Assembly: GCA_022653735.1 (NCBI GenBank)
Contig: JALCSU010000001.1
Span: forward strand, 1-64,000
Origin: Bacteroidales bacterium
Lineage (GTDB): Bacteria > Bacteroidota > Bacteroidia > Bacteroidales > UBA932
Direction: 5' to 3'
DNA length: 64,000 nt
In this document: piece after piece, positions 25,845 through 35,545 of the stretch
How positions within the stretch are numbered: the first letter of the stretch is position 1
Layout: each line of letters opens with the position of its first letter
Notes under the pieces: generated by a model
Seen by the model: only the letters and a program-made list of their open reading frames with translations
Databases searched by the model: none
Told to the model about the DNA's origin: nothing
Position numbers and translations under genes: made by a program

Positions 25845-28721
25845 TTAGAAGGTTGTACGGAAGCCGATCGAGTAGCCTCTATACTGCGGTTCAGCGTTGA
25901 CCGTGGTCTGACGATATTTGCGGTTAGGAGCTATTTGGATAGGCATCTGGCAGTCAAGATACACTTGGAGATTGGTCATCGCCAGTTTTTTGCTGAATCT
26001 TTCAGGAAGATTATAGCTGAGCTGTACCTTGCGGAGCTGGAAGAATGAGTTGTCATACATCCAGAACGTTGATCGGCGATTGTTGTTGGACGATGATGCC
26101 GTGCTCAAAGCCGGCCACTTCGCCTTAGGATTGGACGGCGTCCATGAATCCTTTGAGTGTGTAGGATACGGATCCGTCGCATCTACCCAATAGTAATTGT
26201 TCTCGATGAAAGTTGAATAATCCTTGCCCCAATAAGCATTGCCTATTGCGTAAAGGGTAAGGCCCTTGTATGAGAGTTTGAACTCAATTCCTCCAGAGAA
26301 AGGAGGATTCCACCTGCGAACAAAAACCTGGTCGTTGTTGTCAATCTTACCGTCATTGTTCTGATCCTTGTACTTAATGTCACCAGGACGAACCGTTCCG
26401 AAAGTCTGGACAGGGCTATTGTCTATTTCCTCTTGGCTCTGGAAGAGACCGAGCGACTCGAGAGCCCATGTGCCGTCTACTGGGTGACCTTTGCGGTACA
26501 GATAACCTTCATCGTAAATCTCACTGCGAACATCCATATTGCTAGTGGAATAGAGAATGTTGGCTGCAGCATACAGGTTGAAGTCTCCCCACTGCTTGGT
26601 GTATGAGATACCTGCCTCGAAACCTCTGTAGCTGTCCTCGTTGTAGTTCTCGTACGGGATGTAATTGGAGTAGAAAGATGGCCAGAGACTGCTTGTCTGG
26701 ACAACCTGATCGGAGTATTTGTCATAGAAGCCGTTGAGTTCGAAGCTAAGGCTATTGTCGAAGAAGCGTCCTTCGATGCCGCCGCTGATTTCATTGCGTC
26801 TTTCCATTCCGAGTTTTTCATTAGCACCACGGTTTGCGGTTCTGCCTGACTGGCTTTGACCGCCGTCGTTCCAAGCGAATGAGCCGGAACCAACGTAGAT
26901 TGCATCATAAAGGAAGAAACCGTCGATGCCGATGTCACCTTTGAGGATGCCTCCGTTAGCATGGATCTTGAGGTAGTCTACGAAAGGGATGTCTTTCATG
27001 AAACCCTCATTGCTGATGATCCAAGCTACACCCACAGTCGGCGAAAATTCAATGTCGTGGCCAGGAGCAAGTTTCACTGACTTTGCAACGTTGCCGCTGA
27101 AATCAAATACATAACGCTTGTCGAAGGCATAGCTGGCCTGGATTCCGAAATGTGCCTGCTTCAATCCCTGGAACTGATCCTCATCGCCAGTTGTTTCTGA
27201 AGTGCCGGATGACAAACGCCATTTGTACTGGTTTGCGAAAGCGACTAGATTGGCAGTAACGTGATGGATATCGCTGAATGTCCTATCGTAACTGAGAGTC
27301 GAAGAGAATCCCATTCTTCTCTGGTAGTAAGGATTGCCGACAGACTTGGTGCCAGGACGGCTGTCCGAGCCGATTTGTTTTAGGGAAATAATCTTGTCTT
27401 CATCCTTGTCCCAAGTTGGTTCATAGACAGAAACCGAATTGTAAACGGTTTCGTTATAGAAGATGCCATAGTCGAAAGCCATGTTGGTGCTTAACGCAAG
27501 ACCATCGGTGATGGCATCCAAGTCGAAGTTGAGTCTGTCGTTGAACGTATATCTTCGACCAACACCATTGAAAGAACCACCTGCATATCCATTTGAGAAT
27601 ATGGATGACGTGTAACTTGTGGTACCGCCGAAGAGATATTTGCCATCGACATCGTTCTTATGGGCAAGGAGCAATGAATTCTCAGGATCGATTAGATCTA
27701 TGGGAATGAAAGGTGAATAGAGGTTCGGACGGGTCGTGTAGGCGGTGTTCCAGAAGTTTCCGCGACCGGTCTTGTTGTCACGGAACAAAGCTGTCGCATC
27801 AACTTCCGTGTTAATCCAATCGTTGATTTTGAGGTCGACGTTGGTACGGACGTTGAGAGCATTATTCCTAGCTTTTGACCATTGCCCGAAATCTATGAGC
27901 GAACCTGCAGAGTTCCATCCGGCGTTCACATAGTATTTGGCCATTTTGTTGCCGCCTCTGAACTCTGCGTTAATGTCATAATAGTTCTTGAACTTACGGA
28001 GCCACTGATCGCTATAGTAATCGATTGAAGGATATCTGTAAGGATTGCCGTTGCGGTAATGCTCGATATCTTCGTCGCTGTACAAAGGATCAAGTCGATC
28101 ATTGATGCGTGCCTGGTTGTACCAGGTCATGTAGTCTGCGGAATTCATATACGATGGAAGCTCTATAGGAGACTTTATGCCGTAGTTAAAATTGACGTGA
28201 GCCTGACTCTTCCCTTCGAAACCGCGCTTGGTGGTGATCATTATCACGCCGTTTACGGCCTGAGTTCCGTAGAGGACAGCTGCGCTGGCATCCTTCAGAA
28301 CAGAGATGGACTCTACCTCGGACATACGGAGAGTGCTGATGTCACGAGGAAGACCGTCAACGATGAATAGTGCGTTGCCTGACTGTGTGCCAGTGCCGGT
28401 CTCCGAAGCTACGTCAATGCCGACACCGATGCCGCGGATATTGTTTGCGCCCATCAGACCAATTATTCGACCCGTTGTAGCATCGTTTACCCATACGTTG
28501 TTGTCGTATCGGCCTATTTTGCTGACATCCAGTACGCTTACGGCACTGACAACCTCGTCTTTGCTTATCTTGCGGAACGGGAGGTTAACCAACTCATCCT
28601 CACGGTCTGTATCGATAGCGGCCGTCATGGTGTCTTTCTGCGCATAGGACTCGATTGTTCCAATCAACAGGAGGGTCGCAAAGACAATCAATATTTTGTA
28701 AATCTTTGTTTTCATAATCAT
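25845..28721 (-). CDS. SusC/RagA-family TonB-dependent transporter, short form lacking the N-terminal carboxypeptidase-like domain
   Basis: This outer-membrane channel imports oligosaccharides with TonB energy. The 958-residue protein has a signal peptide (to ESYAQ), and the plug domain begins almost at once (VSAVSVLDVSKIG, VDGLPRDISTL, ESISVLKDASAAVLYG, NGVIMITTKRG). A 22-strand barrel ends in YSIGFRTTF. Most SusC proteins, including the other three in the window, are 1000-1160 residues. They carry a CarboxypepD_reg-like domain of about 80 residues and a VVVGYGTQKK TonB-box-like segment before the plug; neither is visible here. How it contacts TonB is therefore open. It pairs with the SusD encoded downstream. 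Confidence 0.9.
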   Translation of the reverse strand: MIMKTKIYKILIVFATLLLIGTIESYAQKDTMTAAIDTDREDELVNLPFRKISKDEVVSAVSVLDVSKIGRYDNNVWVNDATTGRIIGLMGANNIRGIGVGIDVASETGTGTQSGNALFIVDGLPRDISTLRMSEVESISVLKDASAAVLYGTQAVNGVIMITTKRGFEGKSQAHVNFNYGIKSPIELPSYMNSADYMTWYNQARINDRLDPLYSDEDIEHYRNGNPYRYPSIDYYSDQWLRKFKNYYDINAEFRGGNKMAKYYVNAGWNSAGSLIDFGQWSKARNNALNVRTNVDLKINDWINTEVDATALFRDNKTGRGNFWNTAYTTRPNLYSPFIPIDLIDPENSLLLAHKNDVDGKYLFGGTTSYTSSIFSNGYAGGSFNGVGRRYTFNDRLNFDLDAITDGLALSTNMAFDYGIFYNETVYNSVSVYEPTWDKDEDKIISLKQIGSDSRPGTKSVGNPYYQRRMGFSSTLSYDRTFSDIHHVTANLVAFANQYKWRLSSGTSETTGDEDQFQGLKQAHFGIQASYAFDKRYVFDFSGNVAKSVKLAPGHDIEFSPTVGVAWIISNEGFMKDIPFVDYLKIHANGGILKGDIGIDGFFLYDAIYVGSGSFAWNDGGQSQSGRTANRGANEKLGMERRNEISGGIEGRFFDNSLSFELNGFYDKYSDQVVQTSSLWPSFYSNYIPYENYNEDSYRGFEAGISYTKQWGDFNLYAAANILYSTSNMDVRSEIYDEGYLYRKGHPVDGTWALESLGLFQSQEEIDNSPVQTFGTVRPGDIKYKDQNNDGKIDNNDQVFVRRWNPPFSGGIEFKLSYKGLTLYAIGNAYWGKDYSTFIENNYYWVDATDPYPTHSKDSWTPSNPKAKWPALSTASSSNNNRRSTFWMYDNSFFQLRKVQLSYNLPERFSKKLAMTNLQVYLDCQMPIQIAPNRKYRQTTVNAEPQYRGYSIGFRTTF

Positions 28722-28736
28722 TGCGTTATTTTGTTG

Positions 28737-30563
28737 CTACCAACCTGGATTCTGAGGGAAACCAGCATACATTTTGGTGTATTTGACCTGGATCGGCAGC
28801 CAATTCATCTTGGGTGAAGTTGCGACTCTGGTAACCGATACCACCTCTTGAATGTTTGTCGGCTTGCCGTTTGCATCACGGTCAAAGTTGTATATAGTCT
28901 TTTCCAGATACCTCGGATCAGCAATTCTGTTCCAGCGACGGAGGTCGTCAAAACGTTGTCCTTCCATAATGAGCTCTACGGCACGTTCACGCACGATAGA
29001 TTCGAAGAAAGTATCCTTGTCAGAGACATATCTCGCAGGTAATGCAGGAATATTGCATCGTGCGCGGACAGCCTCGAAAGCCTCTACTGCCGTCTTGGAA
29101 TATGTTGAAGCTTTTGCGGAAGGACCGCCGCCTGTCATGAAGTTCACTGCCTCGGCATACATTAAATAAACATCAGCCATTCTCAGGTATGGGATGCTGT
29201 GTATCATGTTGTTGGCATTGGAGGTCTTGACGAAATTTGGACCCATCAAGTTAAACTTTCTGAAATACAACCCTGTAGGGCTTCCTGTTCCGTATGAACC
29301 ACCGTTACGGTGGCGTCCGCCGTTGTAAAGTTGAGCATAAGTGTCGTTCGGCGAATTTATATTCTTTGAAATGCGGTCACCGTCAGTGATGATGGTCTTG
29401 TCAAAACGGGGGTCACGGTTGGACCATGGATCCGCAGGATCATAGCCTGACTCGGGGTCATCTATAGGAAGGCCATTTTTCATTCCGTAGTTGTGAGTGA
29501 TGTTGGCAGTAGGACTGTCCTGCTGGGTGGTTGATGAGTTGCAACCGAAGGATGCTGGGACAGTGGCTCCTAGGCAAGACCACATAACGCGTCCGCGATC
29601 GTACAGGGTCTCGTTCATGATAACCTCTTTTCCGCCAGGACGGTTCCACCCTGTCTTTACGAAGATGGATTCATAATTGGCCCAAGTCTCTAGCGCGTAC
29701 TGGCCGGTTTCTTCACAAAGCGCAAGAAGCTTCCCAAGCACCTCCGCAGCCTGTTTCGCTAGGTCCGCATTGAAGTTGTTACCTTTTCCGGCCTCTTCGT
29801 TAAGCATAGGGCTTGCAGCCCAAAGCAGAGCCTTACCCTGGAATCCGAGAGCATAGAACTTATTGACGCGGTAATTGTTGTTGCCTTTGGTGACTTGTCC
29901 GGCTTCGGTATCGTCCCAATGGTTTGGAAGGAGGTCGGCTGCCGCAGCGAAGTCTTCGGCCATCTTTATGAATGATTCCTGAGCCGTGAGCCTGCTATAT
30001 TCCTCAGTCGTCATGTTCTCGGAAGAACCGATTACGTGAGTAATATAAGGCATGCCACCCCAGTAACGGCAGATTTCATAGTAATGGAAAGCGCGGAAGA
30101 AAAGTGCTTGACCTTTCAGAAGATTGCGTTCTTCGTCAGTGCCGACAAACTTACTGTCTTTCTTGTCAAGTTCCTCAATTGCCATGTTGGCAACGCGGAT
30201 GCCATACCAGGCATCTTCCCATACACGGCGGTGACGTCCCTCGTTGGTTGTCGGGCTAGGACCAGCTCCGTAGAAATAAGTTTCATTGCCCCACCAGTTG
30301 CCCGCATCGAAGTTCGATGGAGCTATGGTCAGGTCTTCGTCAGCAAACGTATATCTGTTCCAGGCACCGCATTTGTCGTAACCTATGACCACATTGTAAA
30401 GCTGCTCGACAAAACCCTGAAAAGAGGTAAAGTTTCCGAATGCATCCGTTTCAGAGATGCTGGATTCCGGAGCTTTGTCAAGATAGTCCTCGCAGGAAAT
30501 GGTTAGCGAAACGATTGCGAAAGCTGCTGCAATACTGAATATTATAGAAATAATCTTTTTCAT
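28737..30563 (-). CDS. SusD/RagB-family glycan-binding lipoprotein (first of tandem pair)
   Basis: A 608-residue surface lipoprotein (SLTISC lipobox, then EDYLDKAPESS, the usual SusD start) with family motifs GQALFFRAFHYYEICRYWGG, YALGFQGKALLWAASPMLN, PYLRMADVYLMYAEAVNF and RERAVELIMEGQRFDDLRRW. It ends in FPQNPGW. It follows its SusC partner by 13 bases and precedes the second SusC by 15, so four transport genes form one block. It presumably captures fragments made by the surface lyase. Confidence 0.94.
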   Translation of the reverse strand: MKKIISIIFSIAAAFAIVSLTISCEDYLDKAPESSISETDAFGNFTSFQGFVEQLYNVVIGYDKCGAWNRYTFADEDLTIAPSNFDAGNWWGNETYFYGAGPSPTTNEGRHRRVWEDAWYGIRVANMAIEELDKKDSKFVGTDEERNLLKGQALFFRAFHYYEICRYWGGMPYITHVIGSSENMTTEEYSRLTAQESFIKMAEDFAAAADLLPNHWDDTEAGQVTKGNNNYRVNKFYALGFQGKALLWAASPMLNEEAGKGNNFNADLAKQAAEVLGKLLALCEETGQYALETWANYESIFVKTGWNRPGGKEVIMNETLYDRGRVMWSCLGATVPASFGCNSSTTQQDSPTANITHNYGMKNGLPIDDPESGYDPADPWSNRDPRFDKTIITDGDRISKNINSPNDTYAQLYNGGRHRNGGSYGTGSPTGLYFRKFNLMGPNFVKTSNANNMIHSIPYLRMADVYLMYAEAVNFMTGGGPSAKASTYSKTAVEAFEAVRARCNIPALPARYVSDKDTFFESIVRERAVELIMEGQRFDDLRRWNRIADPRYLEKTIYNFDRDANGKPTNIQEVVSVTRVATSPKMNWLPIQVKYTKMYAGFPQNPGW

Positions 30564-30576
30564 ATCGCAAATATAT

Positions 30577-33500
30577 TTAGAATGAAAGGTCGATGCCGAA
30601 GTTGATACGTTTCAAGGTAGGATAGGCACCCTGTGTCGCACCACCGCCTGAATATGTGGTGCTTCGTGCATCCGGCAGGTCAGACCAGAAGAATAGGTCA
30701 TTACCGTTGAGGAATAACCTCAGTCTGTCACAATTGATTCTTTTCAACAGACCTGTTTTATTGAAGGTATAGCTCAATTCGATGGTCTGAAGACGGACGA
30801 ATGAGGCATCATAGTAGTAGAAGTCGCCTTTGAACTCGCCGTTTGTCTTCCATCTTGGAAGGAACGCTTTCCCGTTAGGATTATCCTTTGACCAGTAGTC
30901 GCTGACATTCTTATAGACGATATCATAGTCGCTCTGGTAGTTGTTCCATTGAATCGAACGGTTACAGTTGTTTACGGCATAGAACTGAGCCATAAAGCTC
31001 CAGCCATTCCAATCAACGCCAAATGCCAGAGAGCCGGTGTTTTGCGGAATCTCGGAATATCCTACCGGAGGTGTGTCTTCGGAACTCTTTATGATACCGT
31101 CGGCGTTGAAGTCCACGATATTGAAATAGCCCGGAAGCTTGTCTCCGTCATTGCTTTCCTGAGGAACGCTGGCATAAACTTCATCCCAGTTTTTATACAT
31201 TCCAGCAGAGATCTGAGTGCGCTGCTGGCCGATCTGATAACCTTCGTTTTTCAGATAGAAATACTGCAGCTGTGGGTCATCTCTGAATTTGATTTTGTTC
31301 TCGTTGTGGTTGGCTGTGAGCTTGCCCCAGAGAAGGAGGTCTCTGCCAATTACCTTATTCACACCTAACTCAATCTCAAAGCCCTTGGAATTAACGCGGC
31401 CAAGGTTTGCTGCAGGGGCTGTGGCTCCGAAGAATGCAGGAATGGAACGGCTGGATCCACTGAGGATTATGTCACGACGTCTTTCAGTGAAGTAGTCGAA
31501 ACTGAACACGATAAGGTCTTTCAAGGCGCTGACTTCCAAACCTATGTTCTGCTTAACCGCAGTCTCCCAATGGAGATCCGGGTTACCAAGAGTGCTCTCA
31601 CGGTACATGTAGTACGGGCTGAAGGCGTTGGTTGTCTCGGCAAGACGGGATCTTCCACCGTATGCATAAGAAGTCACATAAGCCCATCTGCTGCCGCCGG
31701 TATCGTCGCCGACTTTACCGAGGGAGTAGCGCAGCTTGACTTTGTTAAGCCAGTTGACTTTAAAGAAATGCTCGTTGGAGAGGTACCACCCTAATGCTAC
31801 GGAAGGGAAGAAATCGAAACGGTAGCTTGGACCGAACTTCTCGGAACCGTTGTATGCACCGTTGGCCTCCACGAGGTAACGTCCGTCATAATCATAAGTC
31901 AAACGGCCCACCCAGTCTTCGCGATAGTTAGGAAACATTGAACCCTGGGCATATTCTTCTCTCTTGAACACTCCCATGCCGGTCACGCCGTGTTTGCCGA
32001 AATCGCGTGCGTAGTTGAGCTGGGCGGAATAAGTGAGGCGGCGGGTTACGGGGATATAGCTAGACCAGTTGGCCGCTAGAATTGTCTCGTATCTGCGGGA
32101 CACGACCTGGTAAGCCCAGTCATATTCGTCCTCGGGGGCTGGCAGATAGACCACATATTCGCTCTCATCGGCACCTGGATAGTAGTTCTTGTAGTTTATG
32201 TACTTGTAAGCCACATTAGTTCTGGCCTCGGACGCACGGATGGAGTTGTTGACATCATAGACACCACCTTCGGAACGGATGGTGTTGTCGTATGTGACCT
32301 GCGCATTTGCCGATAAGCCCTTGGTAATGAAGCTCAAATCCTGATCCACAGAAAATCTTGCATTGATTTGAGTGGTACGGGTCTGACGGAGTCCAAGGTT
32401 GTAGACAGCTGCGATAGGGTTCGTCGAATTGTTTGAACCGTCCGAATAAGCGCCCCATCTTCCGTCCGAATACATAGGAAGGAACATGTTGGGAGCAAGG
32501 AAATATGCAGCTGAATACATCCATTGGTCAGCTCGGGCTGTGGAGCCTTCATTGTTGAAATTGGTGTTCTTCCTGCTGAAGAAACCTGCGAGGTCGAATT
32601 TCAGGCGGGTTGTCTTGGTAAGGTCGAAATCGACGTTGGAGCGGAAGTTGAAACGGTCGAAGTTGTAGTTCGGGTCGTAAGGTTTTCCGTTGTCATAGTT
32701 ACGGAACATGTCGCCCTCGTGCATATATGCAAGAGAGCCGAAGTACTTGATTTTCTTGGAGCCACCCTGGATGTTTGCGGAAACCTTGTGAGTGTTCACT
32801 GCAAAGTCTTCGTACATTTCCTTTGTCCAGTCCACATTAGGATAGATCTCAGCGTACTCTGAGCTTTGAGGTTTCCTGAATCTTTCCACGATACGGTAAG
32901 GAGTGTAAGCGTCCCAGGATACTTCGTTAAGAACTCCTTCACGCTCGATGACTTCGTTCTTTGCCATCATTGCATCATAGGAATCCATCTTTTCAGGCTG
33001 CTTAGCAAGCATCTTGCCAGTGACGGTGTAGTTGAAATTGAGACGTGTCTTGCCTTCTTCACCGCGCTTGGTAGTGATGAGGATGACGCCGTTGGCGCCC
33101 TTTACTCCGAACACTGCGGTCGCAGACGCATCCTTAAGGACGGAAATGCGCTCGACCTCGTTGACATCGACGTTGTTCATGCTACGCTCGACACCATCGA
33201 CGAGGATGAGAGGGCCACCTCCATTCCATGTGTTTCTACCGCGGATGTAGAGATTGGTCGCGCTCTCACCTGTCGTGATTCCTCCAGGCTCACCTGAAGA
33301 AGTGAGGGATACGAGACCCGGTGCCTGACCTACCAGGGCTTCCGCAAGGTCCGTTGAATTGCCAGTCTTACGGAGAGATTCGTTGCCGACTTGGGCAATG
33401 GATGCCACGACGCTCTCTTTTTTCTGAGTTCCGTAACCTACGACGACTACTTCGTCGAGATTCTGGGTGTCATCTTGAAGCACTATTCTGAGATCTGTCT

Positions 33501-33921
33501 GGCTTCCGACATTTATCGTCTGCTCAACATATCCAATGCAGGAAACCACAAGAGTTGTGTTAGGAGAAATGTCGAGGCTGAATTTCCCGTCCAAGTCTGA
33601 AGTCGTGCCGCTTTTCGTGCCTTTGATTAGGATGCCGGCACCGATTATCGGCTCGCCGGTAGTGTTCAATACGATCCCTTTGACCGTCTTTCTTTGAGAG
33701 ACTGTAGCCTGCCCTTCGGTAGCTTTCACGGTCTCTCGTAGATGAAGATCCCCATTCTCTGATGAAATCTGCTCATTAGAGAACTTTGGTGCATTGTTCG
33801 CTTCAGCATGATGGTCGATGGCTATCATACCCAGAATTGCAATGCAAGCAACTTGGAAGAACTTACCTGCTCCCCTTATGAATCGCTTTCTTAGGAAATC
33901 TGTAAATGATGATTGTCCCAT
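30577..33921 (-). CDS. SusC/RagA-family TonB-dependent outer-membrane transporter
   Basis: A 1114-residue protein with a long N-terminus and signal segment (FQVACIAILGMIAIDHHAEA). A CarboxypepD_reg-like domain follows (VKGIVLNTTGEPIIGAGILIK, SCIGYVEQTI), then the VVVGYGTQKKESVVASIAQV segment, the plug (VDGVERSMNNVDVNEVERI, VLKDASATAVFGVKGANGV) and a barrel ending in RINFGIDLSF. It has no STN domain, so it is a transporter and not a sigma-signalling receptor. It opens the transport block after a 131-base gap that contains a hairpin, and could have its own promoter. No TAnnTTTG box is visible there. Confidence 0.94.
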   Translation of the reverse strand: MGQSSFTDFLRKRFIRGAGKFFQVACIAILGMIAIDHHAEANNAPKFSNEQISSENGDLHLRETVKATEGQATVSQRKTVKGIVLNTTGEPIIGAGILIKGTKSGTTSDLDGKFSLDISPNTTLVVSCIGYVEQTINVGSQTDLRIVLQDDTQNLDEVVVVGYGTQKKESVVASIAQVGNESLRKTGNSTDLAEALVGQAPGLVSLTSSGEPGGITTGESATNLYIRGRNTWNGGGPLILVDGVERSMNNVDVNEVERISVLKDASATAVFGVKGANGVILITTKRGEEGKTRLNFNYTVTGKMLAKQPEKMDSYDAMMAKNEVIEREGVLNEVSWDAYTPYRIVERFRKPQSSEYAEIYPNVDWTKEMYEDFAVNTHKVSANIQGGSKKIKYFGSLAYMHEGDMFRNYDNGKPYDPNYNFDRFNFRSNVDFDLTKTTRLKFDLAGFFSRKNTNFNNEGSTARADQWMYSAAYFLAPNMFLPMYSDGRWGAYSDGSNNSTNPIAAVYNLGLRQTRTTQINARFSVDQDLSFITKGLSANAQVTYDNTIRSEGGVYDVNNSIRASEARTNVAYKYINYKNYYPGADESEYVVYLPAPEDEYDWAYQVVSRRYETILAANWSSYIPVTRRLTYSAQLNYARDFGKHGVTGMGVFKREEYAQGSMFPNYREDWVGRLTYDYDGRYLVEANGAYNGSEKFGPSYRFDFFPSVALGWYLSNEHFFKVNWLNKVKLRYSLGKVGDDTGGSRWAYVTSYAYGGRSRLAETTNAFSPYYMYRESTLGNPDLHWETAVKQNIGLEVSALKDLIVFSFDYFTERRRDIILSGSSRSIPAFFGATAPAANLGRVNSKGFEIELGVNKVIGRDLLLWGKLTANHNENKIKFRDDPQLQYFYLKNEGYQIGQQRTQISAGMYKNWDEVYASVPQESNDGDKLPGYFNIVDFNADGIIKSSEDTPPVGYSEIPQNTGSLAFGVDWNGWSFMAQFYAVNNCNRSIQWNNYQSDYDIVYKNVSDYWSKDNPNGKAFLPRWKTNGEFKGDFYYYDASFVRLQTIELSYTFNKTGLLKRINCDRLRLFLNGNDLFFWSDLPDARSTTYSGGGATQGAYPTLKRINFGIDLSF

Positions 33922-33990
33922 TTGATTAATTAGATTATTGGTGTTGATAACTTGTGATTGAATTTTTCCCTTGAGAGAAATGGATGTCCA

Positions 33991-34012
33991 TAAAAGTTCC
34001 TTTAGGTGGAAC
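33991..34012 (-). terminator. Possible terminator after the BNR_4 gene
   Basis: GTTCC and GGAAC with a 7-base loop are followed by TTTTA on the minus strand, in the 131-base gap between the BNR_4 gene and the first susC. The stem is short, so partial termination is the best reading. Confidence 0.4.
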
Positions 34013-34052
34013 AGTGTCTATTAATTTAAAGCATGGTAGTATTAGCTAAGTA

Positions 34053-35543
34053 TTAATTTCCGTATGGTTCTTTGGTGAATACTCTTTCTGGATATTCCCA
34101 TTCTTCGTTCATGTCGTAAGGCATTTTGAATACGTGTCCCTGCTTGTCACAGAAGTAGAGGCAAGACTTGCTCATTTTTTCAGGATTTCCATCAGCCCAG
34201 AATGCGTAAAATCCATTATTCGCATTCAAAGGTCTTCTGGCATATCCATGATTTCTAGGACTGTCAAATGTGAGGTTTTTCTCTTTTACCCAAGTCCTTC
34301 CACCATCCTGACTTTTCCACATCGCCATTTCCCCTCCAGTACCCCATCTCTGCGGTCCGGGTTCTGTCGGAGCTATAATAGTCCACTCATCACCATCTAT
34401 CCACAAGCTGCCTGAATCATAGCTGTGGGTAGAGATGGCAAAAGTGTTAATAATCCATCTTTCGCCATTCCAGCGGATAATATGATGTAATCTTTTCCCA
34501 CCATTCGGCCCTGGGAGGCAGTTATCGCTTGTGACATAATAAATTATAGGATTTCCATACTTGTCAAAATTGATATCTTTGATATAGCAGTTTTTCCCTT
34601 CGTTATGATAATTATGTACTAAGGCAGGCCCCTCTTCCCGAGTTATTGGCAGATTGACTTTAGTATGCCCGTCCGCCGTCGTCCAAGTTTTCCCCCAGTC
34701 GGATGACTGAAGATAGTAGATATTAGTCCGGGTGTCACAATCCCCATTAATATGACGGTTAAAACAAACTGCTAATTTCTTCCCATCGTAGTTTGAAAAC
34801 TGATAATGTCCTGAATACTTCTCGCCAGGCTCCATGATTGAAGCGATGGGGTAATAACCAGACCAATTCACTCCATCTTCACTCGTCTGAAAGAATGTCC
34901 TTCTCACACCATCGTAGCGGGTGTCAAATAAGAAAAATCCTTTTTGTTTGTCATAGATAACCTGAGGATAAGCCATTATACTTTCATTTACGTAAATCCA
35001 TTCAGAGATGTCATAAGGTTTTGCGCTGCGAAATCTTATGCCCTTCCTTGTGTTCCCTCTTCCTGAAACGAAAACCCATAAGTATCCATCCTTATCTATG
35101 TTAATGCAAGGGTTATCGTGCGGATCCGAGACACCATAACAACCCTTATCATGAACAATGACAGGTTTCCTGAGTTTGCCTGTGCGATGGTCGAAGCATC
35201 CTGCCATACACAGCAGATACCTCTGATTCGCCTCTGTCGTTCCACCATAGACAAAAAAAGTTTTGTCAGCATCTTTCGAGTAGACTGCTAAAGGAATATG
35301 TTTACATGTGTAAGTGGCGAACCCTCCTGAATATTTGTCACCGTATTCAGGCTTTTCCTGGCCAAGAGTAAACCAGATTCCTTTGTATCCGTTAACAGTG
35401 CCAGTCAAAGGTTCAGCTTTCTGATTGGGCCTGATCCCTTTATTCACTGTTACGTTAGCAGGAATTACCTGGGCATTCTCTTGAGCAGGTAAGTTCAGAG
35501 AAAGAAAAATTGTGAAAATATATAAGATTATTCGTGCTCGCAT
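34053..35543 (-). CDS. Exported BNR_4 beta-propeller protein, polysaccharide-lyase-like
   Basis: A 496-residue protein with a signal peptide (to LNLPAQ) and a single seven-bladed propeller of the BNR_4 type: GVSDPHDNPCINIDKDG (the DxHxNP segment where PL24/PL25 lyases keep a catalytic His), SGHYQFSNYDG and GKTWTTADGH. Proteins with this fold include ulvan lyases; others are uncharacterised. Its base composition stands out. Sampled 60-base lines have about 30-35% GC against about 53% in the adjacent kinase and susC genes, suggesting recent arrival. It starts 2 bases after the kdgK stop. Substrate and lyase activity are inference. Confidence 0.75.
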   Translation of the reverse strand: MRARIILYIFTIFLSLNLPAQENAQVIPANVTVNKGIRPNQKAEPLTGTVNGYKGIWFTLGQEKPEYGDKYSGGFATYTCKHIPLAVYSKDADKTFFVYGGTTEANQRYLLCMAGCFDHRTGKLRKPVIVHDKGCYGVSDPHDNPCINIDKDGYLWVFVSGRGNTRKGIRFRSAKPYDISEWIYVNESIMAYPQVIYDKQKGFFLFDTRYDGVRRTFFQTSEDGVNWSGYYPIASIMEPGEKYSGHYQFSNYDGKKLAVCFNRHINGDCDTRTNIYYLQSSDWGKTWTTADGHTKVNLPITREEGPALVHNYHNEGKNCYIKDINFDKYGNPIIYYVTSDNCLPGPNGGKRLHHIIRWNGERWIINTFAISTHSYDSGSLWIDGDEWTIIAPTEPGPQRWGTGGEMAMWKSQDGGRTWVKEKNLTFDSPRNHGYARRPLNANNGFYAFWADGNPEKMSKSCLYFCDKQGHVFKMPYDMNEEWEYPERVFTKEPYGN

Positions 35544-35545
35544 AG

